Part shown: positions 13,351 through 19,014 of the stretch, one piece after another | Numbering within the stretch: position 1 is the stretch's first letter | Layout of the letters: the number at the start of each line of letters is the position of its first letter | DNA from: CAVSBT01 sp964609465 | Lineage (GTDB): Bacteria > Chloroflexota > Dehalococcoidia > DSTF01 > JALHUB01 | NCBI GenBank assembly: GCA_964609465.1 | Contig: CAZSSQ010000036.1 | Span: 1 to 19,014, forward strand | Length of the DNA: 19,014 bases | Reading direction: 5' to 3' | The notes under the pieces: generated by a model | Seen by the model: only the letters and a program-made list of their open reading frames with translations | Databases searched by the model: none | What the model was told of the DNA's origin: nothing | Made by a program: the position numbers and the translations under genes

Positions 13351-14439
13351 ATGATCTGCGTTTTCTGCGGCCCCGACAGCTTCACTCTCCATGAGGCCCT
13401 CGCCGAGCTGAAGGCGGAGTTGAACGGCGACGGCATGCTCGCCACCAACACCGCCATCTTCGAGGGCAACCAGGCACGCCTAGACGAGCTGCTGGCCGTC
13501 TGCAATACGGTGCCCTTCATGGGCGCCCACCGCCTGGTGCTGGTCGAGGGCCTTCTGGCCCGCTTCGAGGCGCCCCGCGGCCGCCGCCGACCCAGCGCCG
13601 GACAGGCAGGAGAGCCCGGCCGGCAGGCGGACCTGGGCCCCTGGCGTGACCTACCCGCTGCCCTGGGGAGCCTGCCTCCTTCCACCACTCTGGTCTTCGT
13701 GGACGGGGACATCGCAGAGGGCAACTCCCTGCTCCGACTGCTCTCGCCTCTGGCCCAGGTGCGGCGCTTCCCCCGCCTCGGCCAGCGCGACCTGCCCGGG
13801 TGGATCCAGGCCCGCGCCCGTCAAGAAGGCGTGGACATCTCGCCGGCGGCAGTGCGACTTCTCGCCGATTTGGTGGGAAACGACCTGTGGGTCCTCTGGC
13901 AGGAGCTGAAGAAGCTCGCCCTCTATGCCGGGGCTCGGCGGGTCGAGGATGAAGACGTGCGCGCCCTGACGGTGGCGGCCCGAGAGGCCAGCGTCTTCAC
14001 CCTCGTGGACGCCGTGGTCGAGGGGCGCCCCGACCAGGCGCTCCGCCTACTCGAGCAGCTCCTCGACCAGGGGGCGGCGGCCCCCTACCTGCTGGCCATC
14101 ATCACGCGCCAGTATCGGAACCTCCTTCTGGCCAAGGAGATGCTGCGGGCGCGCCAGCCGGCGGGACGGATCGGGGAGCGACTGGGCATCGTCTCGCGCT
14201 TTGCCCTGGGCAAGGTGCTGGAGCAGGCGGGGCGCTACCCGCCGGCCAGGCTGGAGGCCAGCTATCGCCGGCTCCTGGAGGCCGACGTGTCCATCAAGTC
14301 CGGCATCTACCGCGAAGAGCTGGCCCTGGAGGTGCTGGTGCAGGACCTGGCCCGCGTGGCTGCTTCCCCTTCGCCCGGACGGGCGGCCGTCTGGCCGCGG
14401 GCCCTCAGTCCTCCCCGGGCTCCTGGTAGACCGCGTTGA
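13351..14439 (+). CDS. holA: DNA polymerase III subunit delta
   Basis: A 362-aa clamp-loader delta subunit. The N-terminus ICVFCGPDSFTLHEALAELK matches the (Y/F)G.D.FL..EA start of HolA. Segments NTVPFMGAHRLVLVEGL (about 51-67) and PPSTTLVFVDGD (109-120) follow. ASVFTLVDAVVEGRPDQALRLL (about 213-234) and APYLLAIITRQYRNLLLAKE (247-266) are the conserved domain III core. Delta opens the beta sliding clamp. The ATG at 13351 has no clear ribosome-binding site. An Arg/Pro/Ala-rich insert (about 74-95) and a Pro-rich tail of 25 residues are outside the family core. Its last 35 bases overlap the convergent ABC ATPase gene, so the tail may be a recent extension. Confidence 0.9.
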   Translation: MICVFCGPDSFTLHEALAELKAELNGDGMLATNTAIFEGNQARLDELLAVCNTVPFMGAHRLVLVEGLLARFEAPRGRRRPSAGQAGEPGRQADLGPWRDLPAALGSLPPSTTLVFVDGDIAEGNSLLRLLSPLAQVRRFPRLGQRDLPGWIQARARQEGVDISPAAVRLLADLVGNDLWVLWQELKKLALYAGARRVEDEDVRALTVAAREASVFTLVDAVVEGRPDQALRLLEQLLDQGAAAPYLLAIITRQYRNLLLAKEMLRARQPAGRIGERLGIVSRFALGKVLEQAGRYPPARLEASYRRLLEADVSIKSGIYREELALEVLVQDLARVAASPSPGRAAVWPRALSPPRAPGRPR

Positions 14440-15394
14440 AGCAGGCGGCCCAGTGCCCCGGCGATAGCTCTTCCAGCGGGGGCCACGGCTCCTGTCGACA
14501 GGCGTTCACCGCCTTGTGGCAGCGGGGCAGGAAGGCGCACTCCGGCGGCAGCTCTCCCAGGTCGGGCGGCGAGCCCTTGATGGAACGGAGAGGCCCCTGG
14601 CTACCGTCCAGCCTGGGCAGGGCCGAGAGGAGGGCCCAGGTATAGGGATGGCGGGGTCGCCGGAAGAGCTCTCCCACCTGGCCGCTCTCCACGATCCTCC
14701 CGGCGTACATCACTGCCACCTCGTCGGCCATCTGAGCCACCACGCCCAGGTCATGGGTGATGAGGATGATAGAGACCTCGCGCTCCCGCTTCAGACGGTT
14801 GAGCTCCGCCAGGATGGCCGCCTGGATGGTGACGTCCAGGGAAGATGTGGGCTCATCGGCGATGATGACCTTGGGGCTGAGGACGGTGGCTATGGCGATC
14901 ATCACCCGCTGGCACATACCGCCCGAAAGGTGGAACGGGTACTGCTGGACCAGCCGCTCCGGGTCGGGAAGGCCCAGATGGCGCAGGACGTCCAGGGTCA
15001 TGCGCCGCGCCTCCTTCTTGGGCAGCGACAGGTGCGTGGTGATGGCCTCCTCCACCTGGAGGCCGATGGGCAGGACGGGGTTCAGGCCGGCCACGGGATC
15101 CTGAAAGATCATCGATATCTCGCGGCCGCGCAGGCGGCGAAGCTCCTCGCCGCTCATGGCCGTCACCTCGTTCCCATCGTAGAAGATGCGCCCGCCGACG
15201 ATGCGGCCGGGATAGGGGACGATGTCCAGGACCGACAGGCCTACCGTTGTCTTACCGCAGCCGCTCTCCCCCACGATACCCAGGGTGGTACCGCGCCGCA
15301 GCTCGAAGCTAACGCCGTCCACAGCCTTAACGACGGTATTCTTGTCGAGGTAGTGAGTGCGCAGGTCCTCAACGCGCAGGATCACGTCGTGCAT
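14405..15394 (-). CDS. Oligopeptide/dipeptide-type ABC transporter ATP-binding protein with C-terminal Cys cluster
   Basis: A 329-aa ABC ATPase of the DppD/OppD type. Walker A is GESGCGKTT (42-50), the Q-loop is FQDPVAGLNP (97-106), the signature is LSGGM (156-160), Walker B is VIIADEPTSSLD (176-187), and the switch histidine is His214. The C-terminal oligopeptide extension carries four cysteines (C286, C292, C299, C318) in the pattern that binds a [4Fe-4S] cluster in several DppD/DppF proteins. Permease, binding-protein and second ATPase genes are not in the window. The ATG at 15394 starts the family sequence; an upstream extension of 22 codons is repeat-derived. The start has only a weak ribosome-binding site. 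Its substrate could be peptides, nickel or sugars. Confidence 0.9.
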   Translation of the reverse strand: MHDVILRVEDLRTHYLDKNTVVKAVDGVSFELRRGTTLGIVGESGCGKTTVGLSVLDIVPYPGRIVGGRIFYDGNEVTAMSGEELRRLRGREISMIFQDPVAGLNPVLPIGLQVEEAITTHLSLPKKEARRMTLDVLRHLGLPDPERLVQQYPFHLSGGMCQRVMIAIATVLSPKVIIADEPTSSLDVTIQAAILAELNRLKREREVSIILITHDLGVVAQMADEVAVMYAGRIVESGQVGELFRRPRHPYTWALLSALPRLDGSQGPLRSIKGSPPDLGELPPECAFLPRCHKAVNACRQEPWPPLEELSPGHWAACFNAVYQEPGED

Positions 15395-15429
15395 GACGTT
15401 GTCTCGGAAGAAAGGGGCGGCGTTCGTGC

Positions 15430-15494
15430 CCCGCCGACAGGCGGGCCTCCCTGCTGGCACGCCCGTCTTTCCGGCAGACAGGCTGCGAGCAGGG
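15430..15494. repeat. Intergenic inverted repeats between ABC ATPase and lexA
   Basis: CCCGCC (15430-15435) and GGCGGG (15440-15445) form a tight hairpin with a GACA loop. CCCTGCT (15449-15455) faces AGCAGGG (15488-15494). They lie in the 139-base gap between lexA and the ABC gene and would be in the ABC gene's leader. Confidence 0.55.
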
Positions 15495-15501
15495 GTTTTC
15501 T

Positions 15502-15507
15502 ATTATA
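15502..15507 (-). promoter_or_regulatory. Possible -10 (TATAAT) for the ABC ATPase gene
   Basis: Minus-strand TATAAT is a perfect -10 hexamer in a GC-rich gap 108 bases before the ABC start. No good -35 is found 16-18 bases upstream, so this is tentative. Confidence 0.3.
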
Positions 15508-15533
15508 CCGCCGCGGGCTCGTTCGTGGGCGAG

Positions 15534-16163
15534 CTAGGAGACGGGCCGGAACATGGAGAGCACCCGCCCTTGAATCTCCACGTTGGAGGCGTCGGTGTAG
15601 ATGGGCGGAAGGGCCTCGTTGGCGGGCTGGAGGCGCACCCGGTCGCCCTCTCGGTAGAGCTTCTTAAGGGTGACCTCCTCCTCTTTCTTGAGCCACACGG
15701 CTACCATGTCCCCGTCCTGGGCAGTGTCGGTCTGCTCCATGACCACGATGTCGCCGTCGTTGATGAGGGCGTCGATCATGGACGTGCCCTTGACGCGGAG
15801 GGCGAAGACGTTCTCCCGCCCGCCGGTCATGTCCGGCGTGACGGACACCGCCTCGTCGTAGGCGACGCTGCCCTCCGGTACGGGGATGGGCTGGCCGGCG
15901 GCGATGCGCCCCACCAGGGGCACGGCGACACTGCGTACGCGTCGGCCGCTGCCGTCCAGCAGCTCGATGGCCCGCGAGACCTCCCGGTCGCGCCGGATGT
16001 AGCCCATCCTCTCAAGGGCCTTGAGGTTGTAGTCGACCACAGAGGTGGAGCTGATGGCGCAGCCTACCTGGATGTCGCGGATGCTGGGCGGATACTCCTT
16101 CTCGTCGATGAAGCGACGAGTGAAGGTCAGGATCTTCTGCTGTCTGGGCGATAAAGGCTTCAT
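15534..16163 (-). CDS. lexA: LexA SOS-response repressor
   Basis: A 209-aa LexA. The N-terminal winged helix (about 1-70) starts LSPRQQKILTFTRRFIDEKE and contains PPSIRDIQ and the recognition region SSTSVVDYNLKALERMGYI. The autocleavage site is Ala89-Gly90 (IAAGQP). The catalytic dyad is Ser128 (GTSMIDALINDGD) and Lys167 (EVTLKKLY). LexA represses DNA-repair genes and cleaves itself when RecA filaments form on damaged DNA. GAGGG sits 7 bases before the ATG. Its promoter overlaps a GAAC-N4-GTTC box, which indicates autoregulation. A lone ABC ATPase follows on the same strand after 139 bases. Confidence 0.96.
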   Translation of the reverse strand: MKPLSPRQQKILTFTRRFIDEKEYPPSIRDIQVGCAISSTSVVDYNLKALERMGYIRRDREVSRAIELLDGSGRRVRSVAVPLVGRIAAGQPIPVPEGSVAYDEAVSVTPDMTGGRENVFALRVKGTSMIDALINDGDIVVMEQTDTAQDGDMVAVWLKKEEEVTLKKLYREGDRVRLQPANEALPPIYTDASNVEIQGRVLSMFRPVS

Positions 16164-16202
16164 AGTTTACCCTCGCTATGCAGGTCTCCGTTCTTTTGCT
16201 CG

Positions 16203-16214
16203 GAACCTGTGTTC
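16203..16214. promoter_or_regulatory. LexA (SOS) box GAAC-N4-GTTC
   Basis: GAACCTGTGTTC matches the GAAC-N4-GTTC core of the Bacillus/Gram-positive type LexA box. It lies just downstream of the predicted lexA -10 and 40 bases before the lexA ATG. A further GAAC at 16219-16222 forms an overlapping GTTC-N4-GAAC arrangement. Confidence 0.65.
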
Positions 16215-16223
16215 TGTCGAACA

Positions 16224-16252
16224 ACAGTACCACCCGACAGGGCCCTTGTCAA
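16224..16252 (-). promoter_or_regulatory. lexA promoter
   Basis: Minus-strand TTGACA (16252-16247, perfect) is followed after exactly 17 bases by TACTGT (16229-16224, 3/6). The LexA box starts 10 bases beyond the -10, at the expected transcription start, a standard repression layout. Confidence 0.55.
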
Positions 16253-16353
16253 GCCTGCTGCCTGTCTTCTTCGCCGGCCTGCAAGCCCGGCCTGGACAAG
16301 CCCTGTCCGTGAGCCCGGGCCAGCCACGCCTGGATTCCGCGAGCGCGCTGCCG

Positions 16354-16383
16354 TTGCCCCGGAGCTAGGCCGACCTCTAGAAT
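16354..16383 (+). promoter_or_regulatory. Possible promoter of the LmbE-family gene
   Basis: TTGCCC (4/6, 16354-16359) and TAGAAT (5/6, 16378-16383) are separated by 18 bases, 68 bases before the ATG. Moderate match only. Confidence 0.35.
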
Positions 16384-16450
16384 AGTAGTTGAGGAGCTTT
16401 GGGAGGGAGCGGGCGCCCGGAAGGGCGCCTTGAGCACTTGAGGGGGAGAG

Positions 16451-17206
16451 ATGGAGAGAACTTCCAGCCTGGAAGGCCTCGCTGTGGCGGAGGCGAACAC
16501 CGAGACGAGCGAGGGACACGAGGTGAAGCGCGCCCTGGTCGTCGCCGCCCACCCGGACGACTCCGAGTTTGGCTGCGGCGGCACCGCCGCCCTCTGGTCG
16601 CGCCAGGGGTGGGAGTTCTACTACCTGGTCTGCACCAACGGCAACAAGGGCAGCGCCGACCCGGCGATGACGCCCGAGCGCCTGGCGCCCTTGCGCCAGG
16701 AAGAGCAGCGGGCGGCGGCCCGCAGGCTGGGCGTGAAGGATGTCTTCTTCCTCAACTATGAGGACGGCGAGCTGACCTACACCCGGAAGCTGCTGGGCGA
16801 CGTCGTGCGCCATATTCGTCTCATCCGCCCCTACGCCGTCTTCACGAGCGACCCCGAGACGATCATCGTCCGCGACAGCTTCGTGAACCATTCCGACCAC
16901 CGCTGCGCCGGGCTCGTGGCCATCGACGCCGTCTATCCCGCCGCCCGCGACCGCTGGAACTTCCCGGAACACCTGGAGGAGGGCCTGGAGCCCCACAACG
17001 TCAAGGAGATCTACATCTGGAGCTTCGACAAGGGCAACTTCTGCGTCGACATCACGGACATCGTCGACCTCAAGATCCAGGCCCTTCTGGAGCACAAGAC
17101 CCAGTTCGGCGACGGCGCCGAGTTCCTCCAGTTCGTCAAGGAGCGCTGGCGGGACGAGTCCGGCCGCTACGTGGAGCGCTTCCGCCGCGTCGTGATGTTC
17201 CGCTAG
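16451..17206 (+). CDS. LmbE/PIG-L family zinc deacetylase
   Basis: A 251-aa metal-dependent deacetylase of the LmbE/PIG-L family. AHPDD (33-37) supplies two zinc ligands and the likely catalytic Asp, and NHSDHR (146-151) supplies the third ligand (His147 or His150). Related enzymes remove acetyl groups from GlcNAc-containing compounds (MshB in mycothiol, BshB in bacillithiol, PIG-L in GPI anchors), or hydrolyse amide conjugates (Mca). No thiol-cofactor genes are nearby, so the substrate is open. The ATG at 16451 follows GGGGGAGAG. The first 24 residues precede the conserved fold, so a GTG at codon 25 is an alternative start. It stands just upstream of the E1 alpha gene, but a separate promoter is likely for that gene. 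Confidence 0.9.
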   Translation: MERTSSLEGLAVAEANTETSEGHEVKRALVVAAHPDDSEFGCGGTAALWSRQGWEFYYLVCTNGNKGSADPAMTPERLAPLRQEEQRAAARRLGVKDVFFLNYEDGELTYTRKLLGDVVRHIRLIRPYAVFTSDPETIIVRDSFVNHSDHRCAGLVAIDAVYPAARDRWNFPEHLEEGLEPHNVKEIYIWSFDKGNFCVDITDIVDLKIQALLEHKTQFGDGAEFLQFVKERWRDESGRYVERFRRVVMFR

Positions 17207-17291
17207 GGCGCCCCTGCCAGAGCGTTCTCTCCCTCGCAGCGGGTCAGGGGTGGAGGCTCCCGCGTCGCGGCCGTTGCCTCTCACCGCTGCG

Positions 17292-17321
17292 TTGACGCTC
17301 ACTCCGCCCGCCCCTTATCAT
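17292..17321 (+). promoter_or_regulatory. Putative promoter of the E1 alpha/beta operon
   Basis: TTGACG (5/6, 17292-17297) and TATCAT (5/6, 17316-17321) are separated by 18 bases, 87 bases before the GTG start. The hexamers are identical to those at 1149 and 1174. The repeat pair at 17347 would lie in the mRNA leader. Confidence 0.55.
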
Positions 17322-17346
17322 TCCTCTTGCCGCTCGATTCGCCGCG

Positions 17347-17390
17347 CCCTGAGCCTGTCGAAGGGCAGCGTCCTGAGCCAGTCGAAGGGC
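17347..17390. repeat. TTCGACAGGCTCAGG-type repeat, copy 3 (direct pair)
   Basis: CCCTGAGCCTGTCGAAGGGC (17347-17366) and TCCTGAGCCAGTCGAAGGGC (17371-17390) are tandem direct copies immediately before the E1 alpha ribosome-binding site. When read in the E1 alpha frame they spell PEPVEG twice, an artefact that wrongly extends the gene. Confidence 0.8.
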
Positions 17391-17407
17391 AGTCCAGGAG
17401 GACCACT

Positions 17408-18370
17408 GTGGAGATCGCCAGGGACAAGCTGCTCCAGATGTTCCGCACCATGGTCACCATCCGCGAGTTCGAAGACGGGGCCGGACGCCTTTCGCAGGAG
17501 GCGCGCATCCCCGGCGTCGTCCACCTCTACGCCGGCCAGGAGGCGGTGGCCGTCGGCGCCTGCGCCCACCTGAACCGCGACGACTACATCACCAGCACTC
17601 ACCGCGGCCACGGCCATCTCATCGCCAAGGGCGGCGACATCCGCCTCATGTACGCCGAGCTCTTCGGCCGCGCGACGGGCTACTGCAAGGGCAAGGGCGG
17701 CTCGATGCACATCGCCGACCTGGACCTGGGCATCCTGGGGGCCAACGGCATCGTCGGTGGCGGGGCTCCCATTGCCGTGGGGGCCGCCTTCGCCGGCCGG
17801 TACCGGGGCCGAGGCCAGGTCTGCCTCTGCTTCCTGGGCGACGGCGCCAGCAACATCGGGCCCGTCCACGAGGCGGCCAACATGGCGGCCCTCTACCGCC
17901 TGCCCGTGGTCTTCGTCTGCGAGAACAACCTCTACGGCGAGTACACCCGCCAGGAGCGCGAGATGGCCGTCGTCGATATCGCCGATCGGGCCGCCGCCTA
18001 CGGCATGCCCGGCCGCAGCGTCGACGGCATGGACGTGCTGGCCGTCTACGACGCCGTAGGCGAGGCCGTGGCGCGAGCGCGCCGGGGCGAAGGGCCCTCG
18101 CTGCTCGAGTGCAAGACCTATCGCTACTACGACCACGTGGGCACCAGCTACGGCGAGGAGGAGCGGCCGGCCGAGGAGCGCGAGCACTGGCGCTCCCGCG
18201 ACCCCATCCTCTTGTTCCGGCAGCGCCTCGCCGCCGACGGAGTCCTCTCCGAGAAGGACGCGGACGCCGTCATCGGCGACGTGCGCTCGCAGATCGAGGA
18301 GGCGATCAAGTTCGGCGAGGAGAGCCCCCCGCCGAGCGTCGAGGACCTGACGAAGGATGTGTACACGTAG
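17408..18370 (+). CDS. Thiamine-PP-dependent dehydrogenase E1 component, alpha subunit (pyruvate/acetoin type)
   Basis: A 320-aa E1 alpha subunit. The thiamine-diphosphate motif runs from GDG (144-146) to NN (173-174) with the expected spacing. STHRGHGHLIAKG (63-75), GKGGSMHIAD (95-104) and GANGIVGGGAP (111-121) are conserved active-site segments. It decarboxylates a 2-oxoacid and, with E1 beta, passes the acyl group to lipoyl-E2. The length of about 320 resembles AcoA and PdhA of the two-subunit type, and pyruvate or acetoin is the likely substrate. The start is a GTG 7 bases after AGGAGG. An in-frame extension upstream is repeat-derived and rejected. E1 beta follows after 81 bases on the same strand. 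Confidence 0.92.
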   Translation: MEIARDKLLQMFRTMVTIREFEDGAGRLSQEARIPGVVHLYAGQEAVAVGACAHLNRDDYITSTHRGHGHLIAKGGDIRLMYAELFGRATGYCKGKGGSMHIADLDLGILGANGIVGGGAPIAVGAAFAGRYRGRGQVCLCFLGDGASNIGPVHEAANMAALYRLPVVFVCENNLYGEYTRQEREMAVVDIADRAAAYGMPGRSVDGMDVLAVYDAVGEAVARARRGEGPSLLECKTYRYYDHVGTSYGEEERPAEEREHWRSRDPILLFRQRLAADGVLSEKDADAVIGDVRSQIEEAIKFGEESPPPSVEDLTKDVYT

Positions 18371-18378
18371 CGGCCTTC

Positions 18379-18430
18379 TGTTCCAATGTTCCATTGTTCG
18401 CGAACAGTGGAACAGTCGAACATTGGAACA
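18379..18430. repeat. Nested inverted repeat between E1 alpha and E1 beta genes
   Basis: Outer arms TGTTCCAATGTTC (18379-18391) and GAACATTGGAACA (18418-18430) are perfectly complementary over 13 bp. Inside lies a perfect palindrome TGTTCGCGAACA (18395-18406), and GTTCC/GGAAC words recur. The element fills nearly the whole gap and ends 22 bases before the E1 beta ATG, so it would form a long cruciform or an mRNA stem-loop within the operon. Confidence 0.85.
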
Positions 18431-18451
18431 GCGATGCCCCAGGAGCGCGCC

Positions 18452-19014
18452 ATGACCCGTGAGCTCTTCTACATGCAGGCCGTCAACGAGGCGCTACACC
18501 AGGAGATGGAGCGTGACCCCGACGTGTTCGTCGCCGGCGAGGACGTGGGCCAGCACCAGGGCGCCTTCCGCATCACCGCCGGCCTCTACGCCAAGTACGG
18601 CGAGGGACGCGTGGTGGACACCCCGATCTCGGAGGCGGGCATCATCGGCATGGCCGTAGGCTCCGCCGCCTGCGGTCTGCGCCCCGTGGTCGAGCTCATG
18701 TTCATGGACTTCATCGGCATCGCCATGGACCAGATCCTGAACCAGATGGCGAAGATGAAGTACATGTTCGGCGGCAAGGCCAGGCTGCCCATCGTGGTGC
18801 GCACCACCTGCGGTGCCGGCATCCGCGTGGCCGCCCAGCACTCCCAGAGCCTCGAGGCCCTGCTCTGTCACATCCCCGGCCTGAAGGTCGTGATGCCCTC
18901 CTCCGCCTACGACGCCAAGGGCCTCCTCATAGCCTCCATCCGCGACGACAACCCGGTCTTCTTCCTGGAGCACAAGCGGGTCTACGGACAGCGCGAGGAC
19001 GTGCCCGAGGAGCC
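18452..19014 (+). CDS. Thiamine-PP-dependent dehydrogenase E1 component, beta subunit (partial, runs off the window)
   Basis: The first 187 codons of an E1 beta subunit; the frame is still open at the window edge (family length about 325). The start MTRELFYMQAVNEALHQEME, the segment FVAGEDVGQHQGAFRITAGL (28-47), DTPISEAGIIGMAVGSA (58-74), and PGLKVVMPSSAYDAKGLL are diagnostic. It pairs with E1 alpha just upstream to form the alpha2beta2 decarboxylase. AGGAG lies 7 bases before the ATG at 18452; an in-frame ATG at 18434 lacks a ribosome-binding site. Lipoyl-E2 and E3 genes probably lie beyond the window. Confidence 0.93.
   Translation, partial: MTRELFYMQAVNEALHQEMERDPDVFVAGEDVGQHQGAFRITAGLYAKYGEGRVVDTPISEAGIIGMAVGSAACGLRPVVELMFMDFIGIAMDQILNQMAKMKYMFGGKARLPIVVRTTCGAGIRVAAQHSQSLEALLCHIPGLKVVMPSSAYDAKGLLIASIRDDNPVFFLEHKRVYGQREDVPEE

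Noticed and set aside
17327..17407. 27-codon N-terminal extension of the E1 alpha gene
   Set aside because: It is translated from two dispersed repeats (PEPVEG twice) and lies upstream of a good AGGAGG plus GTG start.
18395..18406. TGTTCGCGAACA as a second LexA box
   Set aside because: The half-sites are in GTTC-N2-GAAC order and spacing, not GAAC-N4-GTTC, and the site is embedded in a larger inverted repeat inside an operon.

Overview
This is a high-GC (roughly two-thirds G+C by eye), gene-dense window with 20 protein genes, one gene remnant, several families of short intergenic palindromes and no recognisable RNA gene, CRISPR array or transposase. Promoter-like sites of the form TTGAC(A/G) plus TAT(C/G)AT with 16-19 base spacers, and a GAAC-N4-GTTC LexA box, suggest a bacterium with ordinary sigma-70-type promoters and a Gram-positive-style SOS box. 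The mix of CoA-ester catabolism, an F420/LLM-type oxidoreductase, MobB and dense REP-like palindromes fits a Chloroflexota (Dehalococcoidia-like) metagenomic lineage. That assignment is an inference and only moderately supported.

Layout. 1-5800 carries mostly minus-strand metabolic genes: a medium-chain dehydrogenase without the usual catalytic-zinc motif, a divergent DJ-1/PfpI protein (+), a short crotonase, a nitronate monooxygenase, and a three-gene run CoA-transferase A - CoA-transferase B - mobB. From 6012 the plus strand holds a tight pair (thiolase-fold protein without the nucleophilic cysteine, plus a DUF35 zinc-ribbon/OB protein). It is followed by an acyl-CoA dehydrogenase whose catalytic glutamate sits in helix G, a 67-aa unknown, the orphan C-terminal tail of a second crotonase (9482-9652), and an Eis-like GNAT/SCP2 acetyltransferase. 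An LLM-class oxidoreductase (-) follows. Next on the plus strand come a MarR regulator, a 57-codon csrA that starts at a TTG, and holA. holA converges on and overlaps an OppD/DppD-type ABC ATPase, which lies downstream of lexA (both minus). The window closes with a LmbE/PIG-L deacetylase and the E1 alpha and (cut off) E1 beta genes of a pyruvate/acetoin-type dehydrogenase.

How the genes work together. CoA-transferase (activation), acyl-CoA dehydrogenase (alpha,beta-oxidation), crotonase (hydration) and the thiolase-like/DUF35 pair (C-C bond chemistry) could form a degradation module for an organic acid. Because the thiolase-fold protein lacks its cysteines, the last step is more likely an aldol/retro-aldol-type cleavage, as in the Ltp2-DUF35 systems, than ordinary thiolysis. 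E1 alpha/beta would feed acetyl-CoA from 2-oxoacids.

Most notable points: the Cys-less thiolase with its DUF35 partner; the small csrA with an extra CxxC in its first loop; three hairpins with different stems but a common TTTCA loop; three copies of a ~56-base GTAGGGGC...GCCCCTAC palindromic element; and a nested inverted repeat between the E1 alpha and E1 beta genes.
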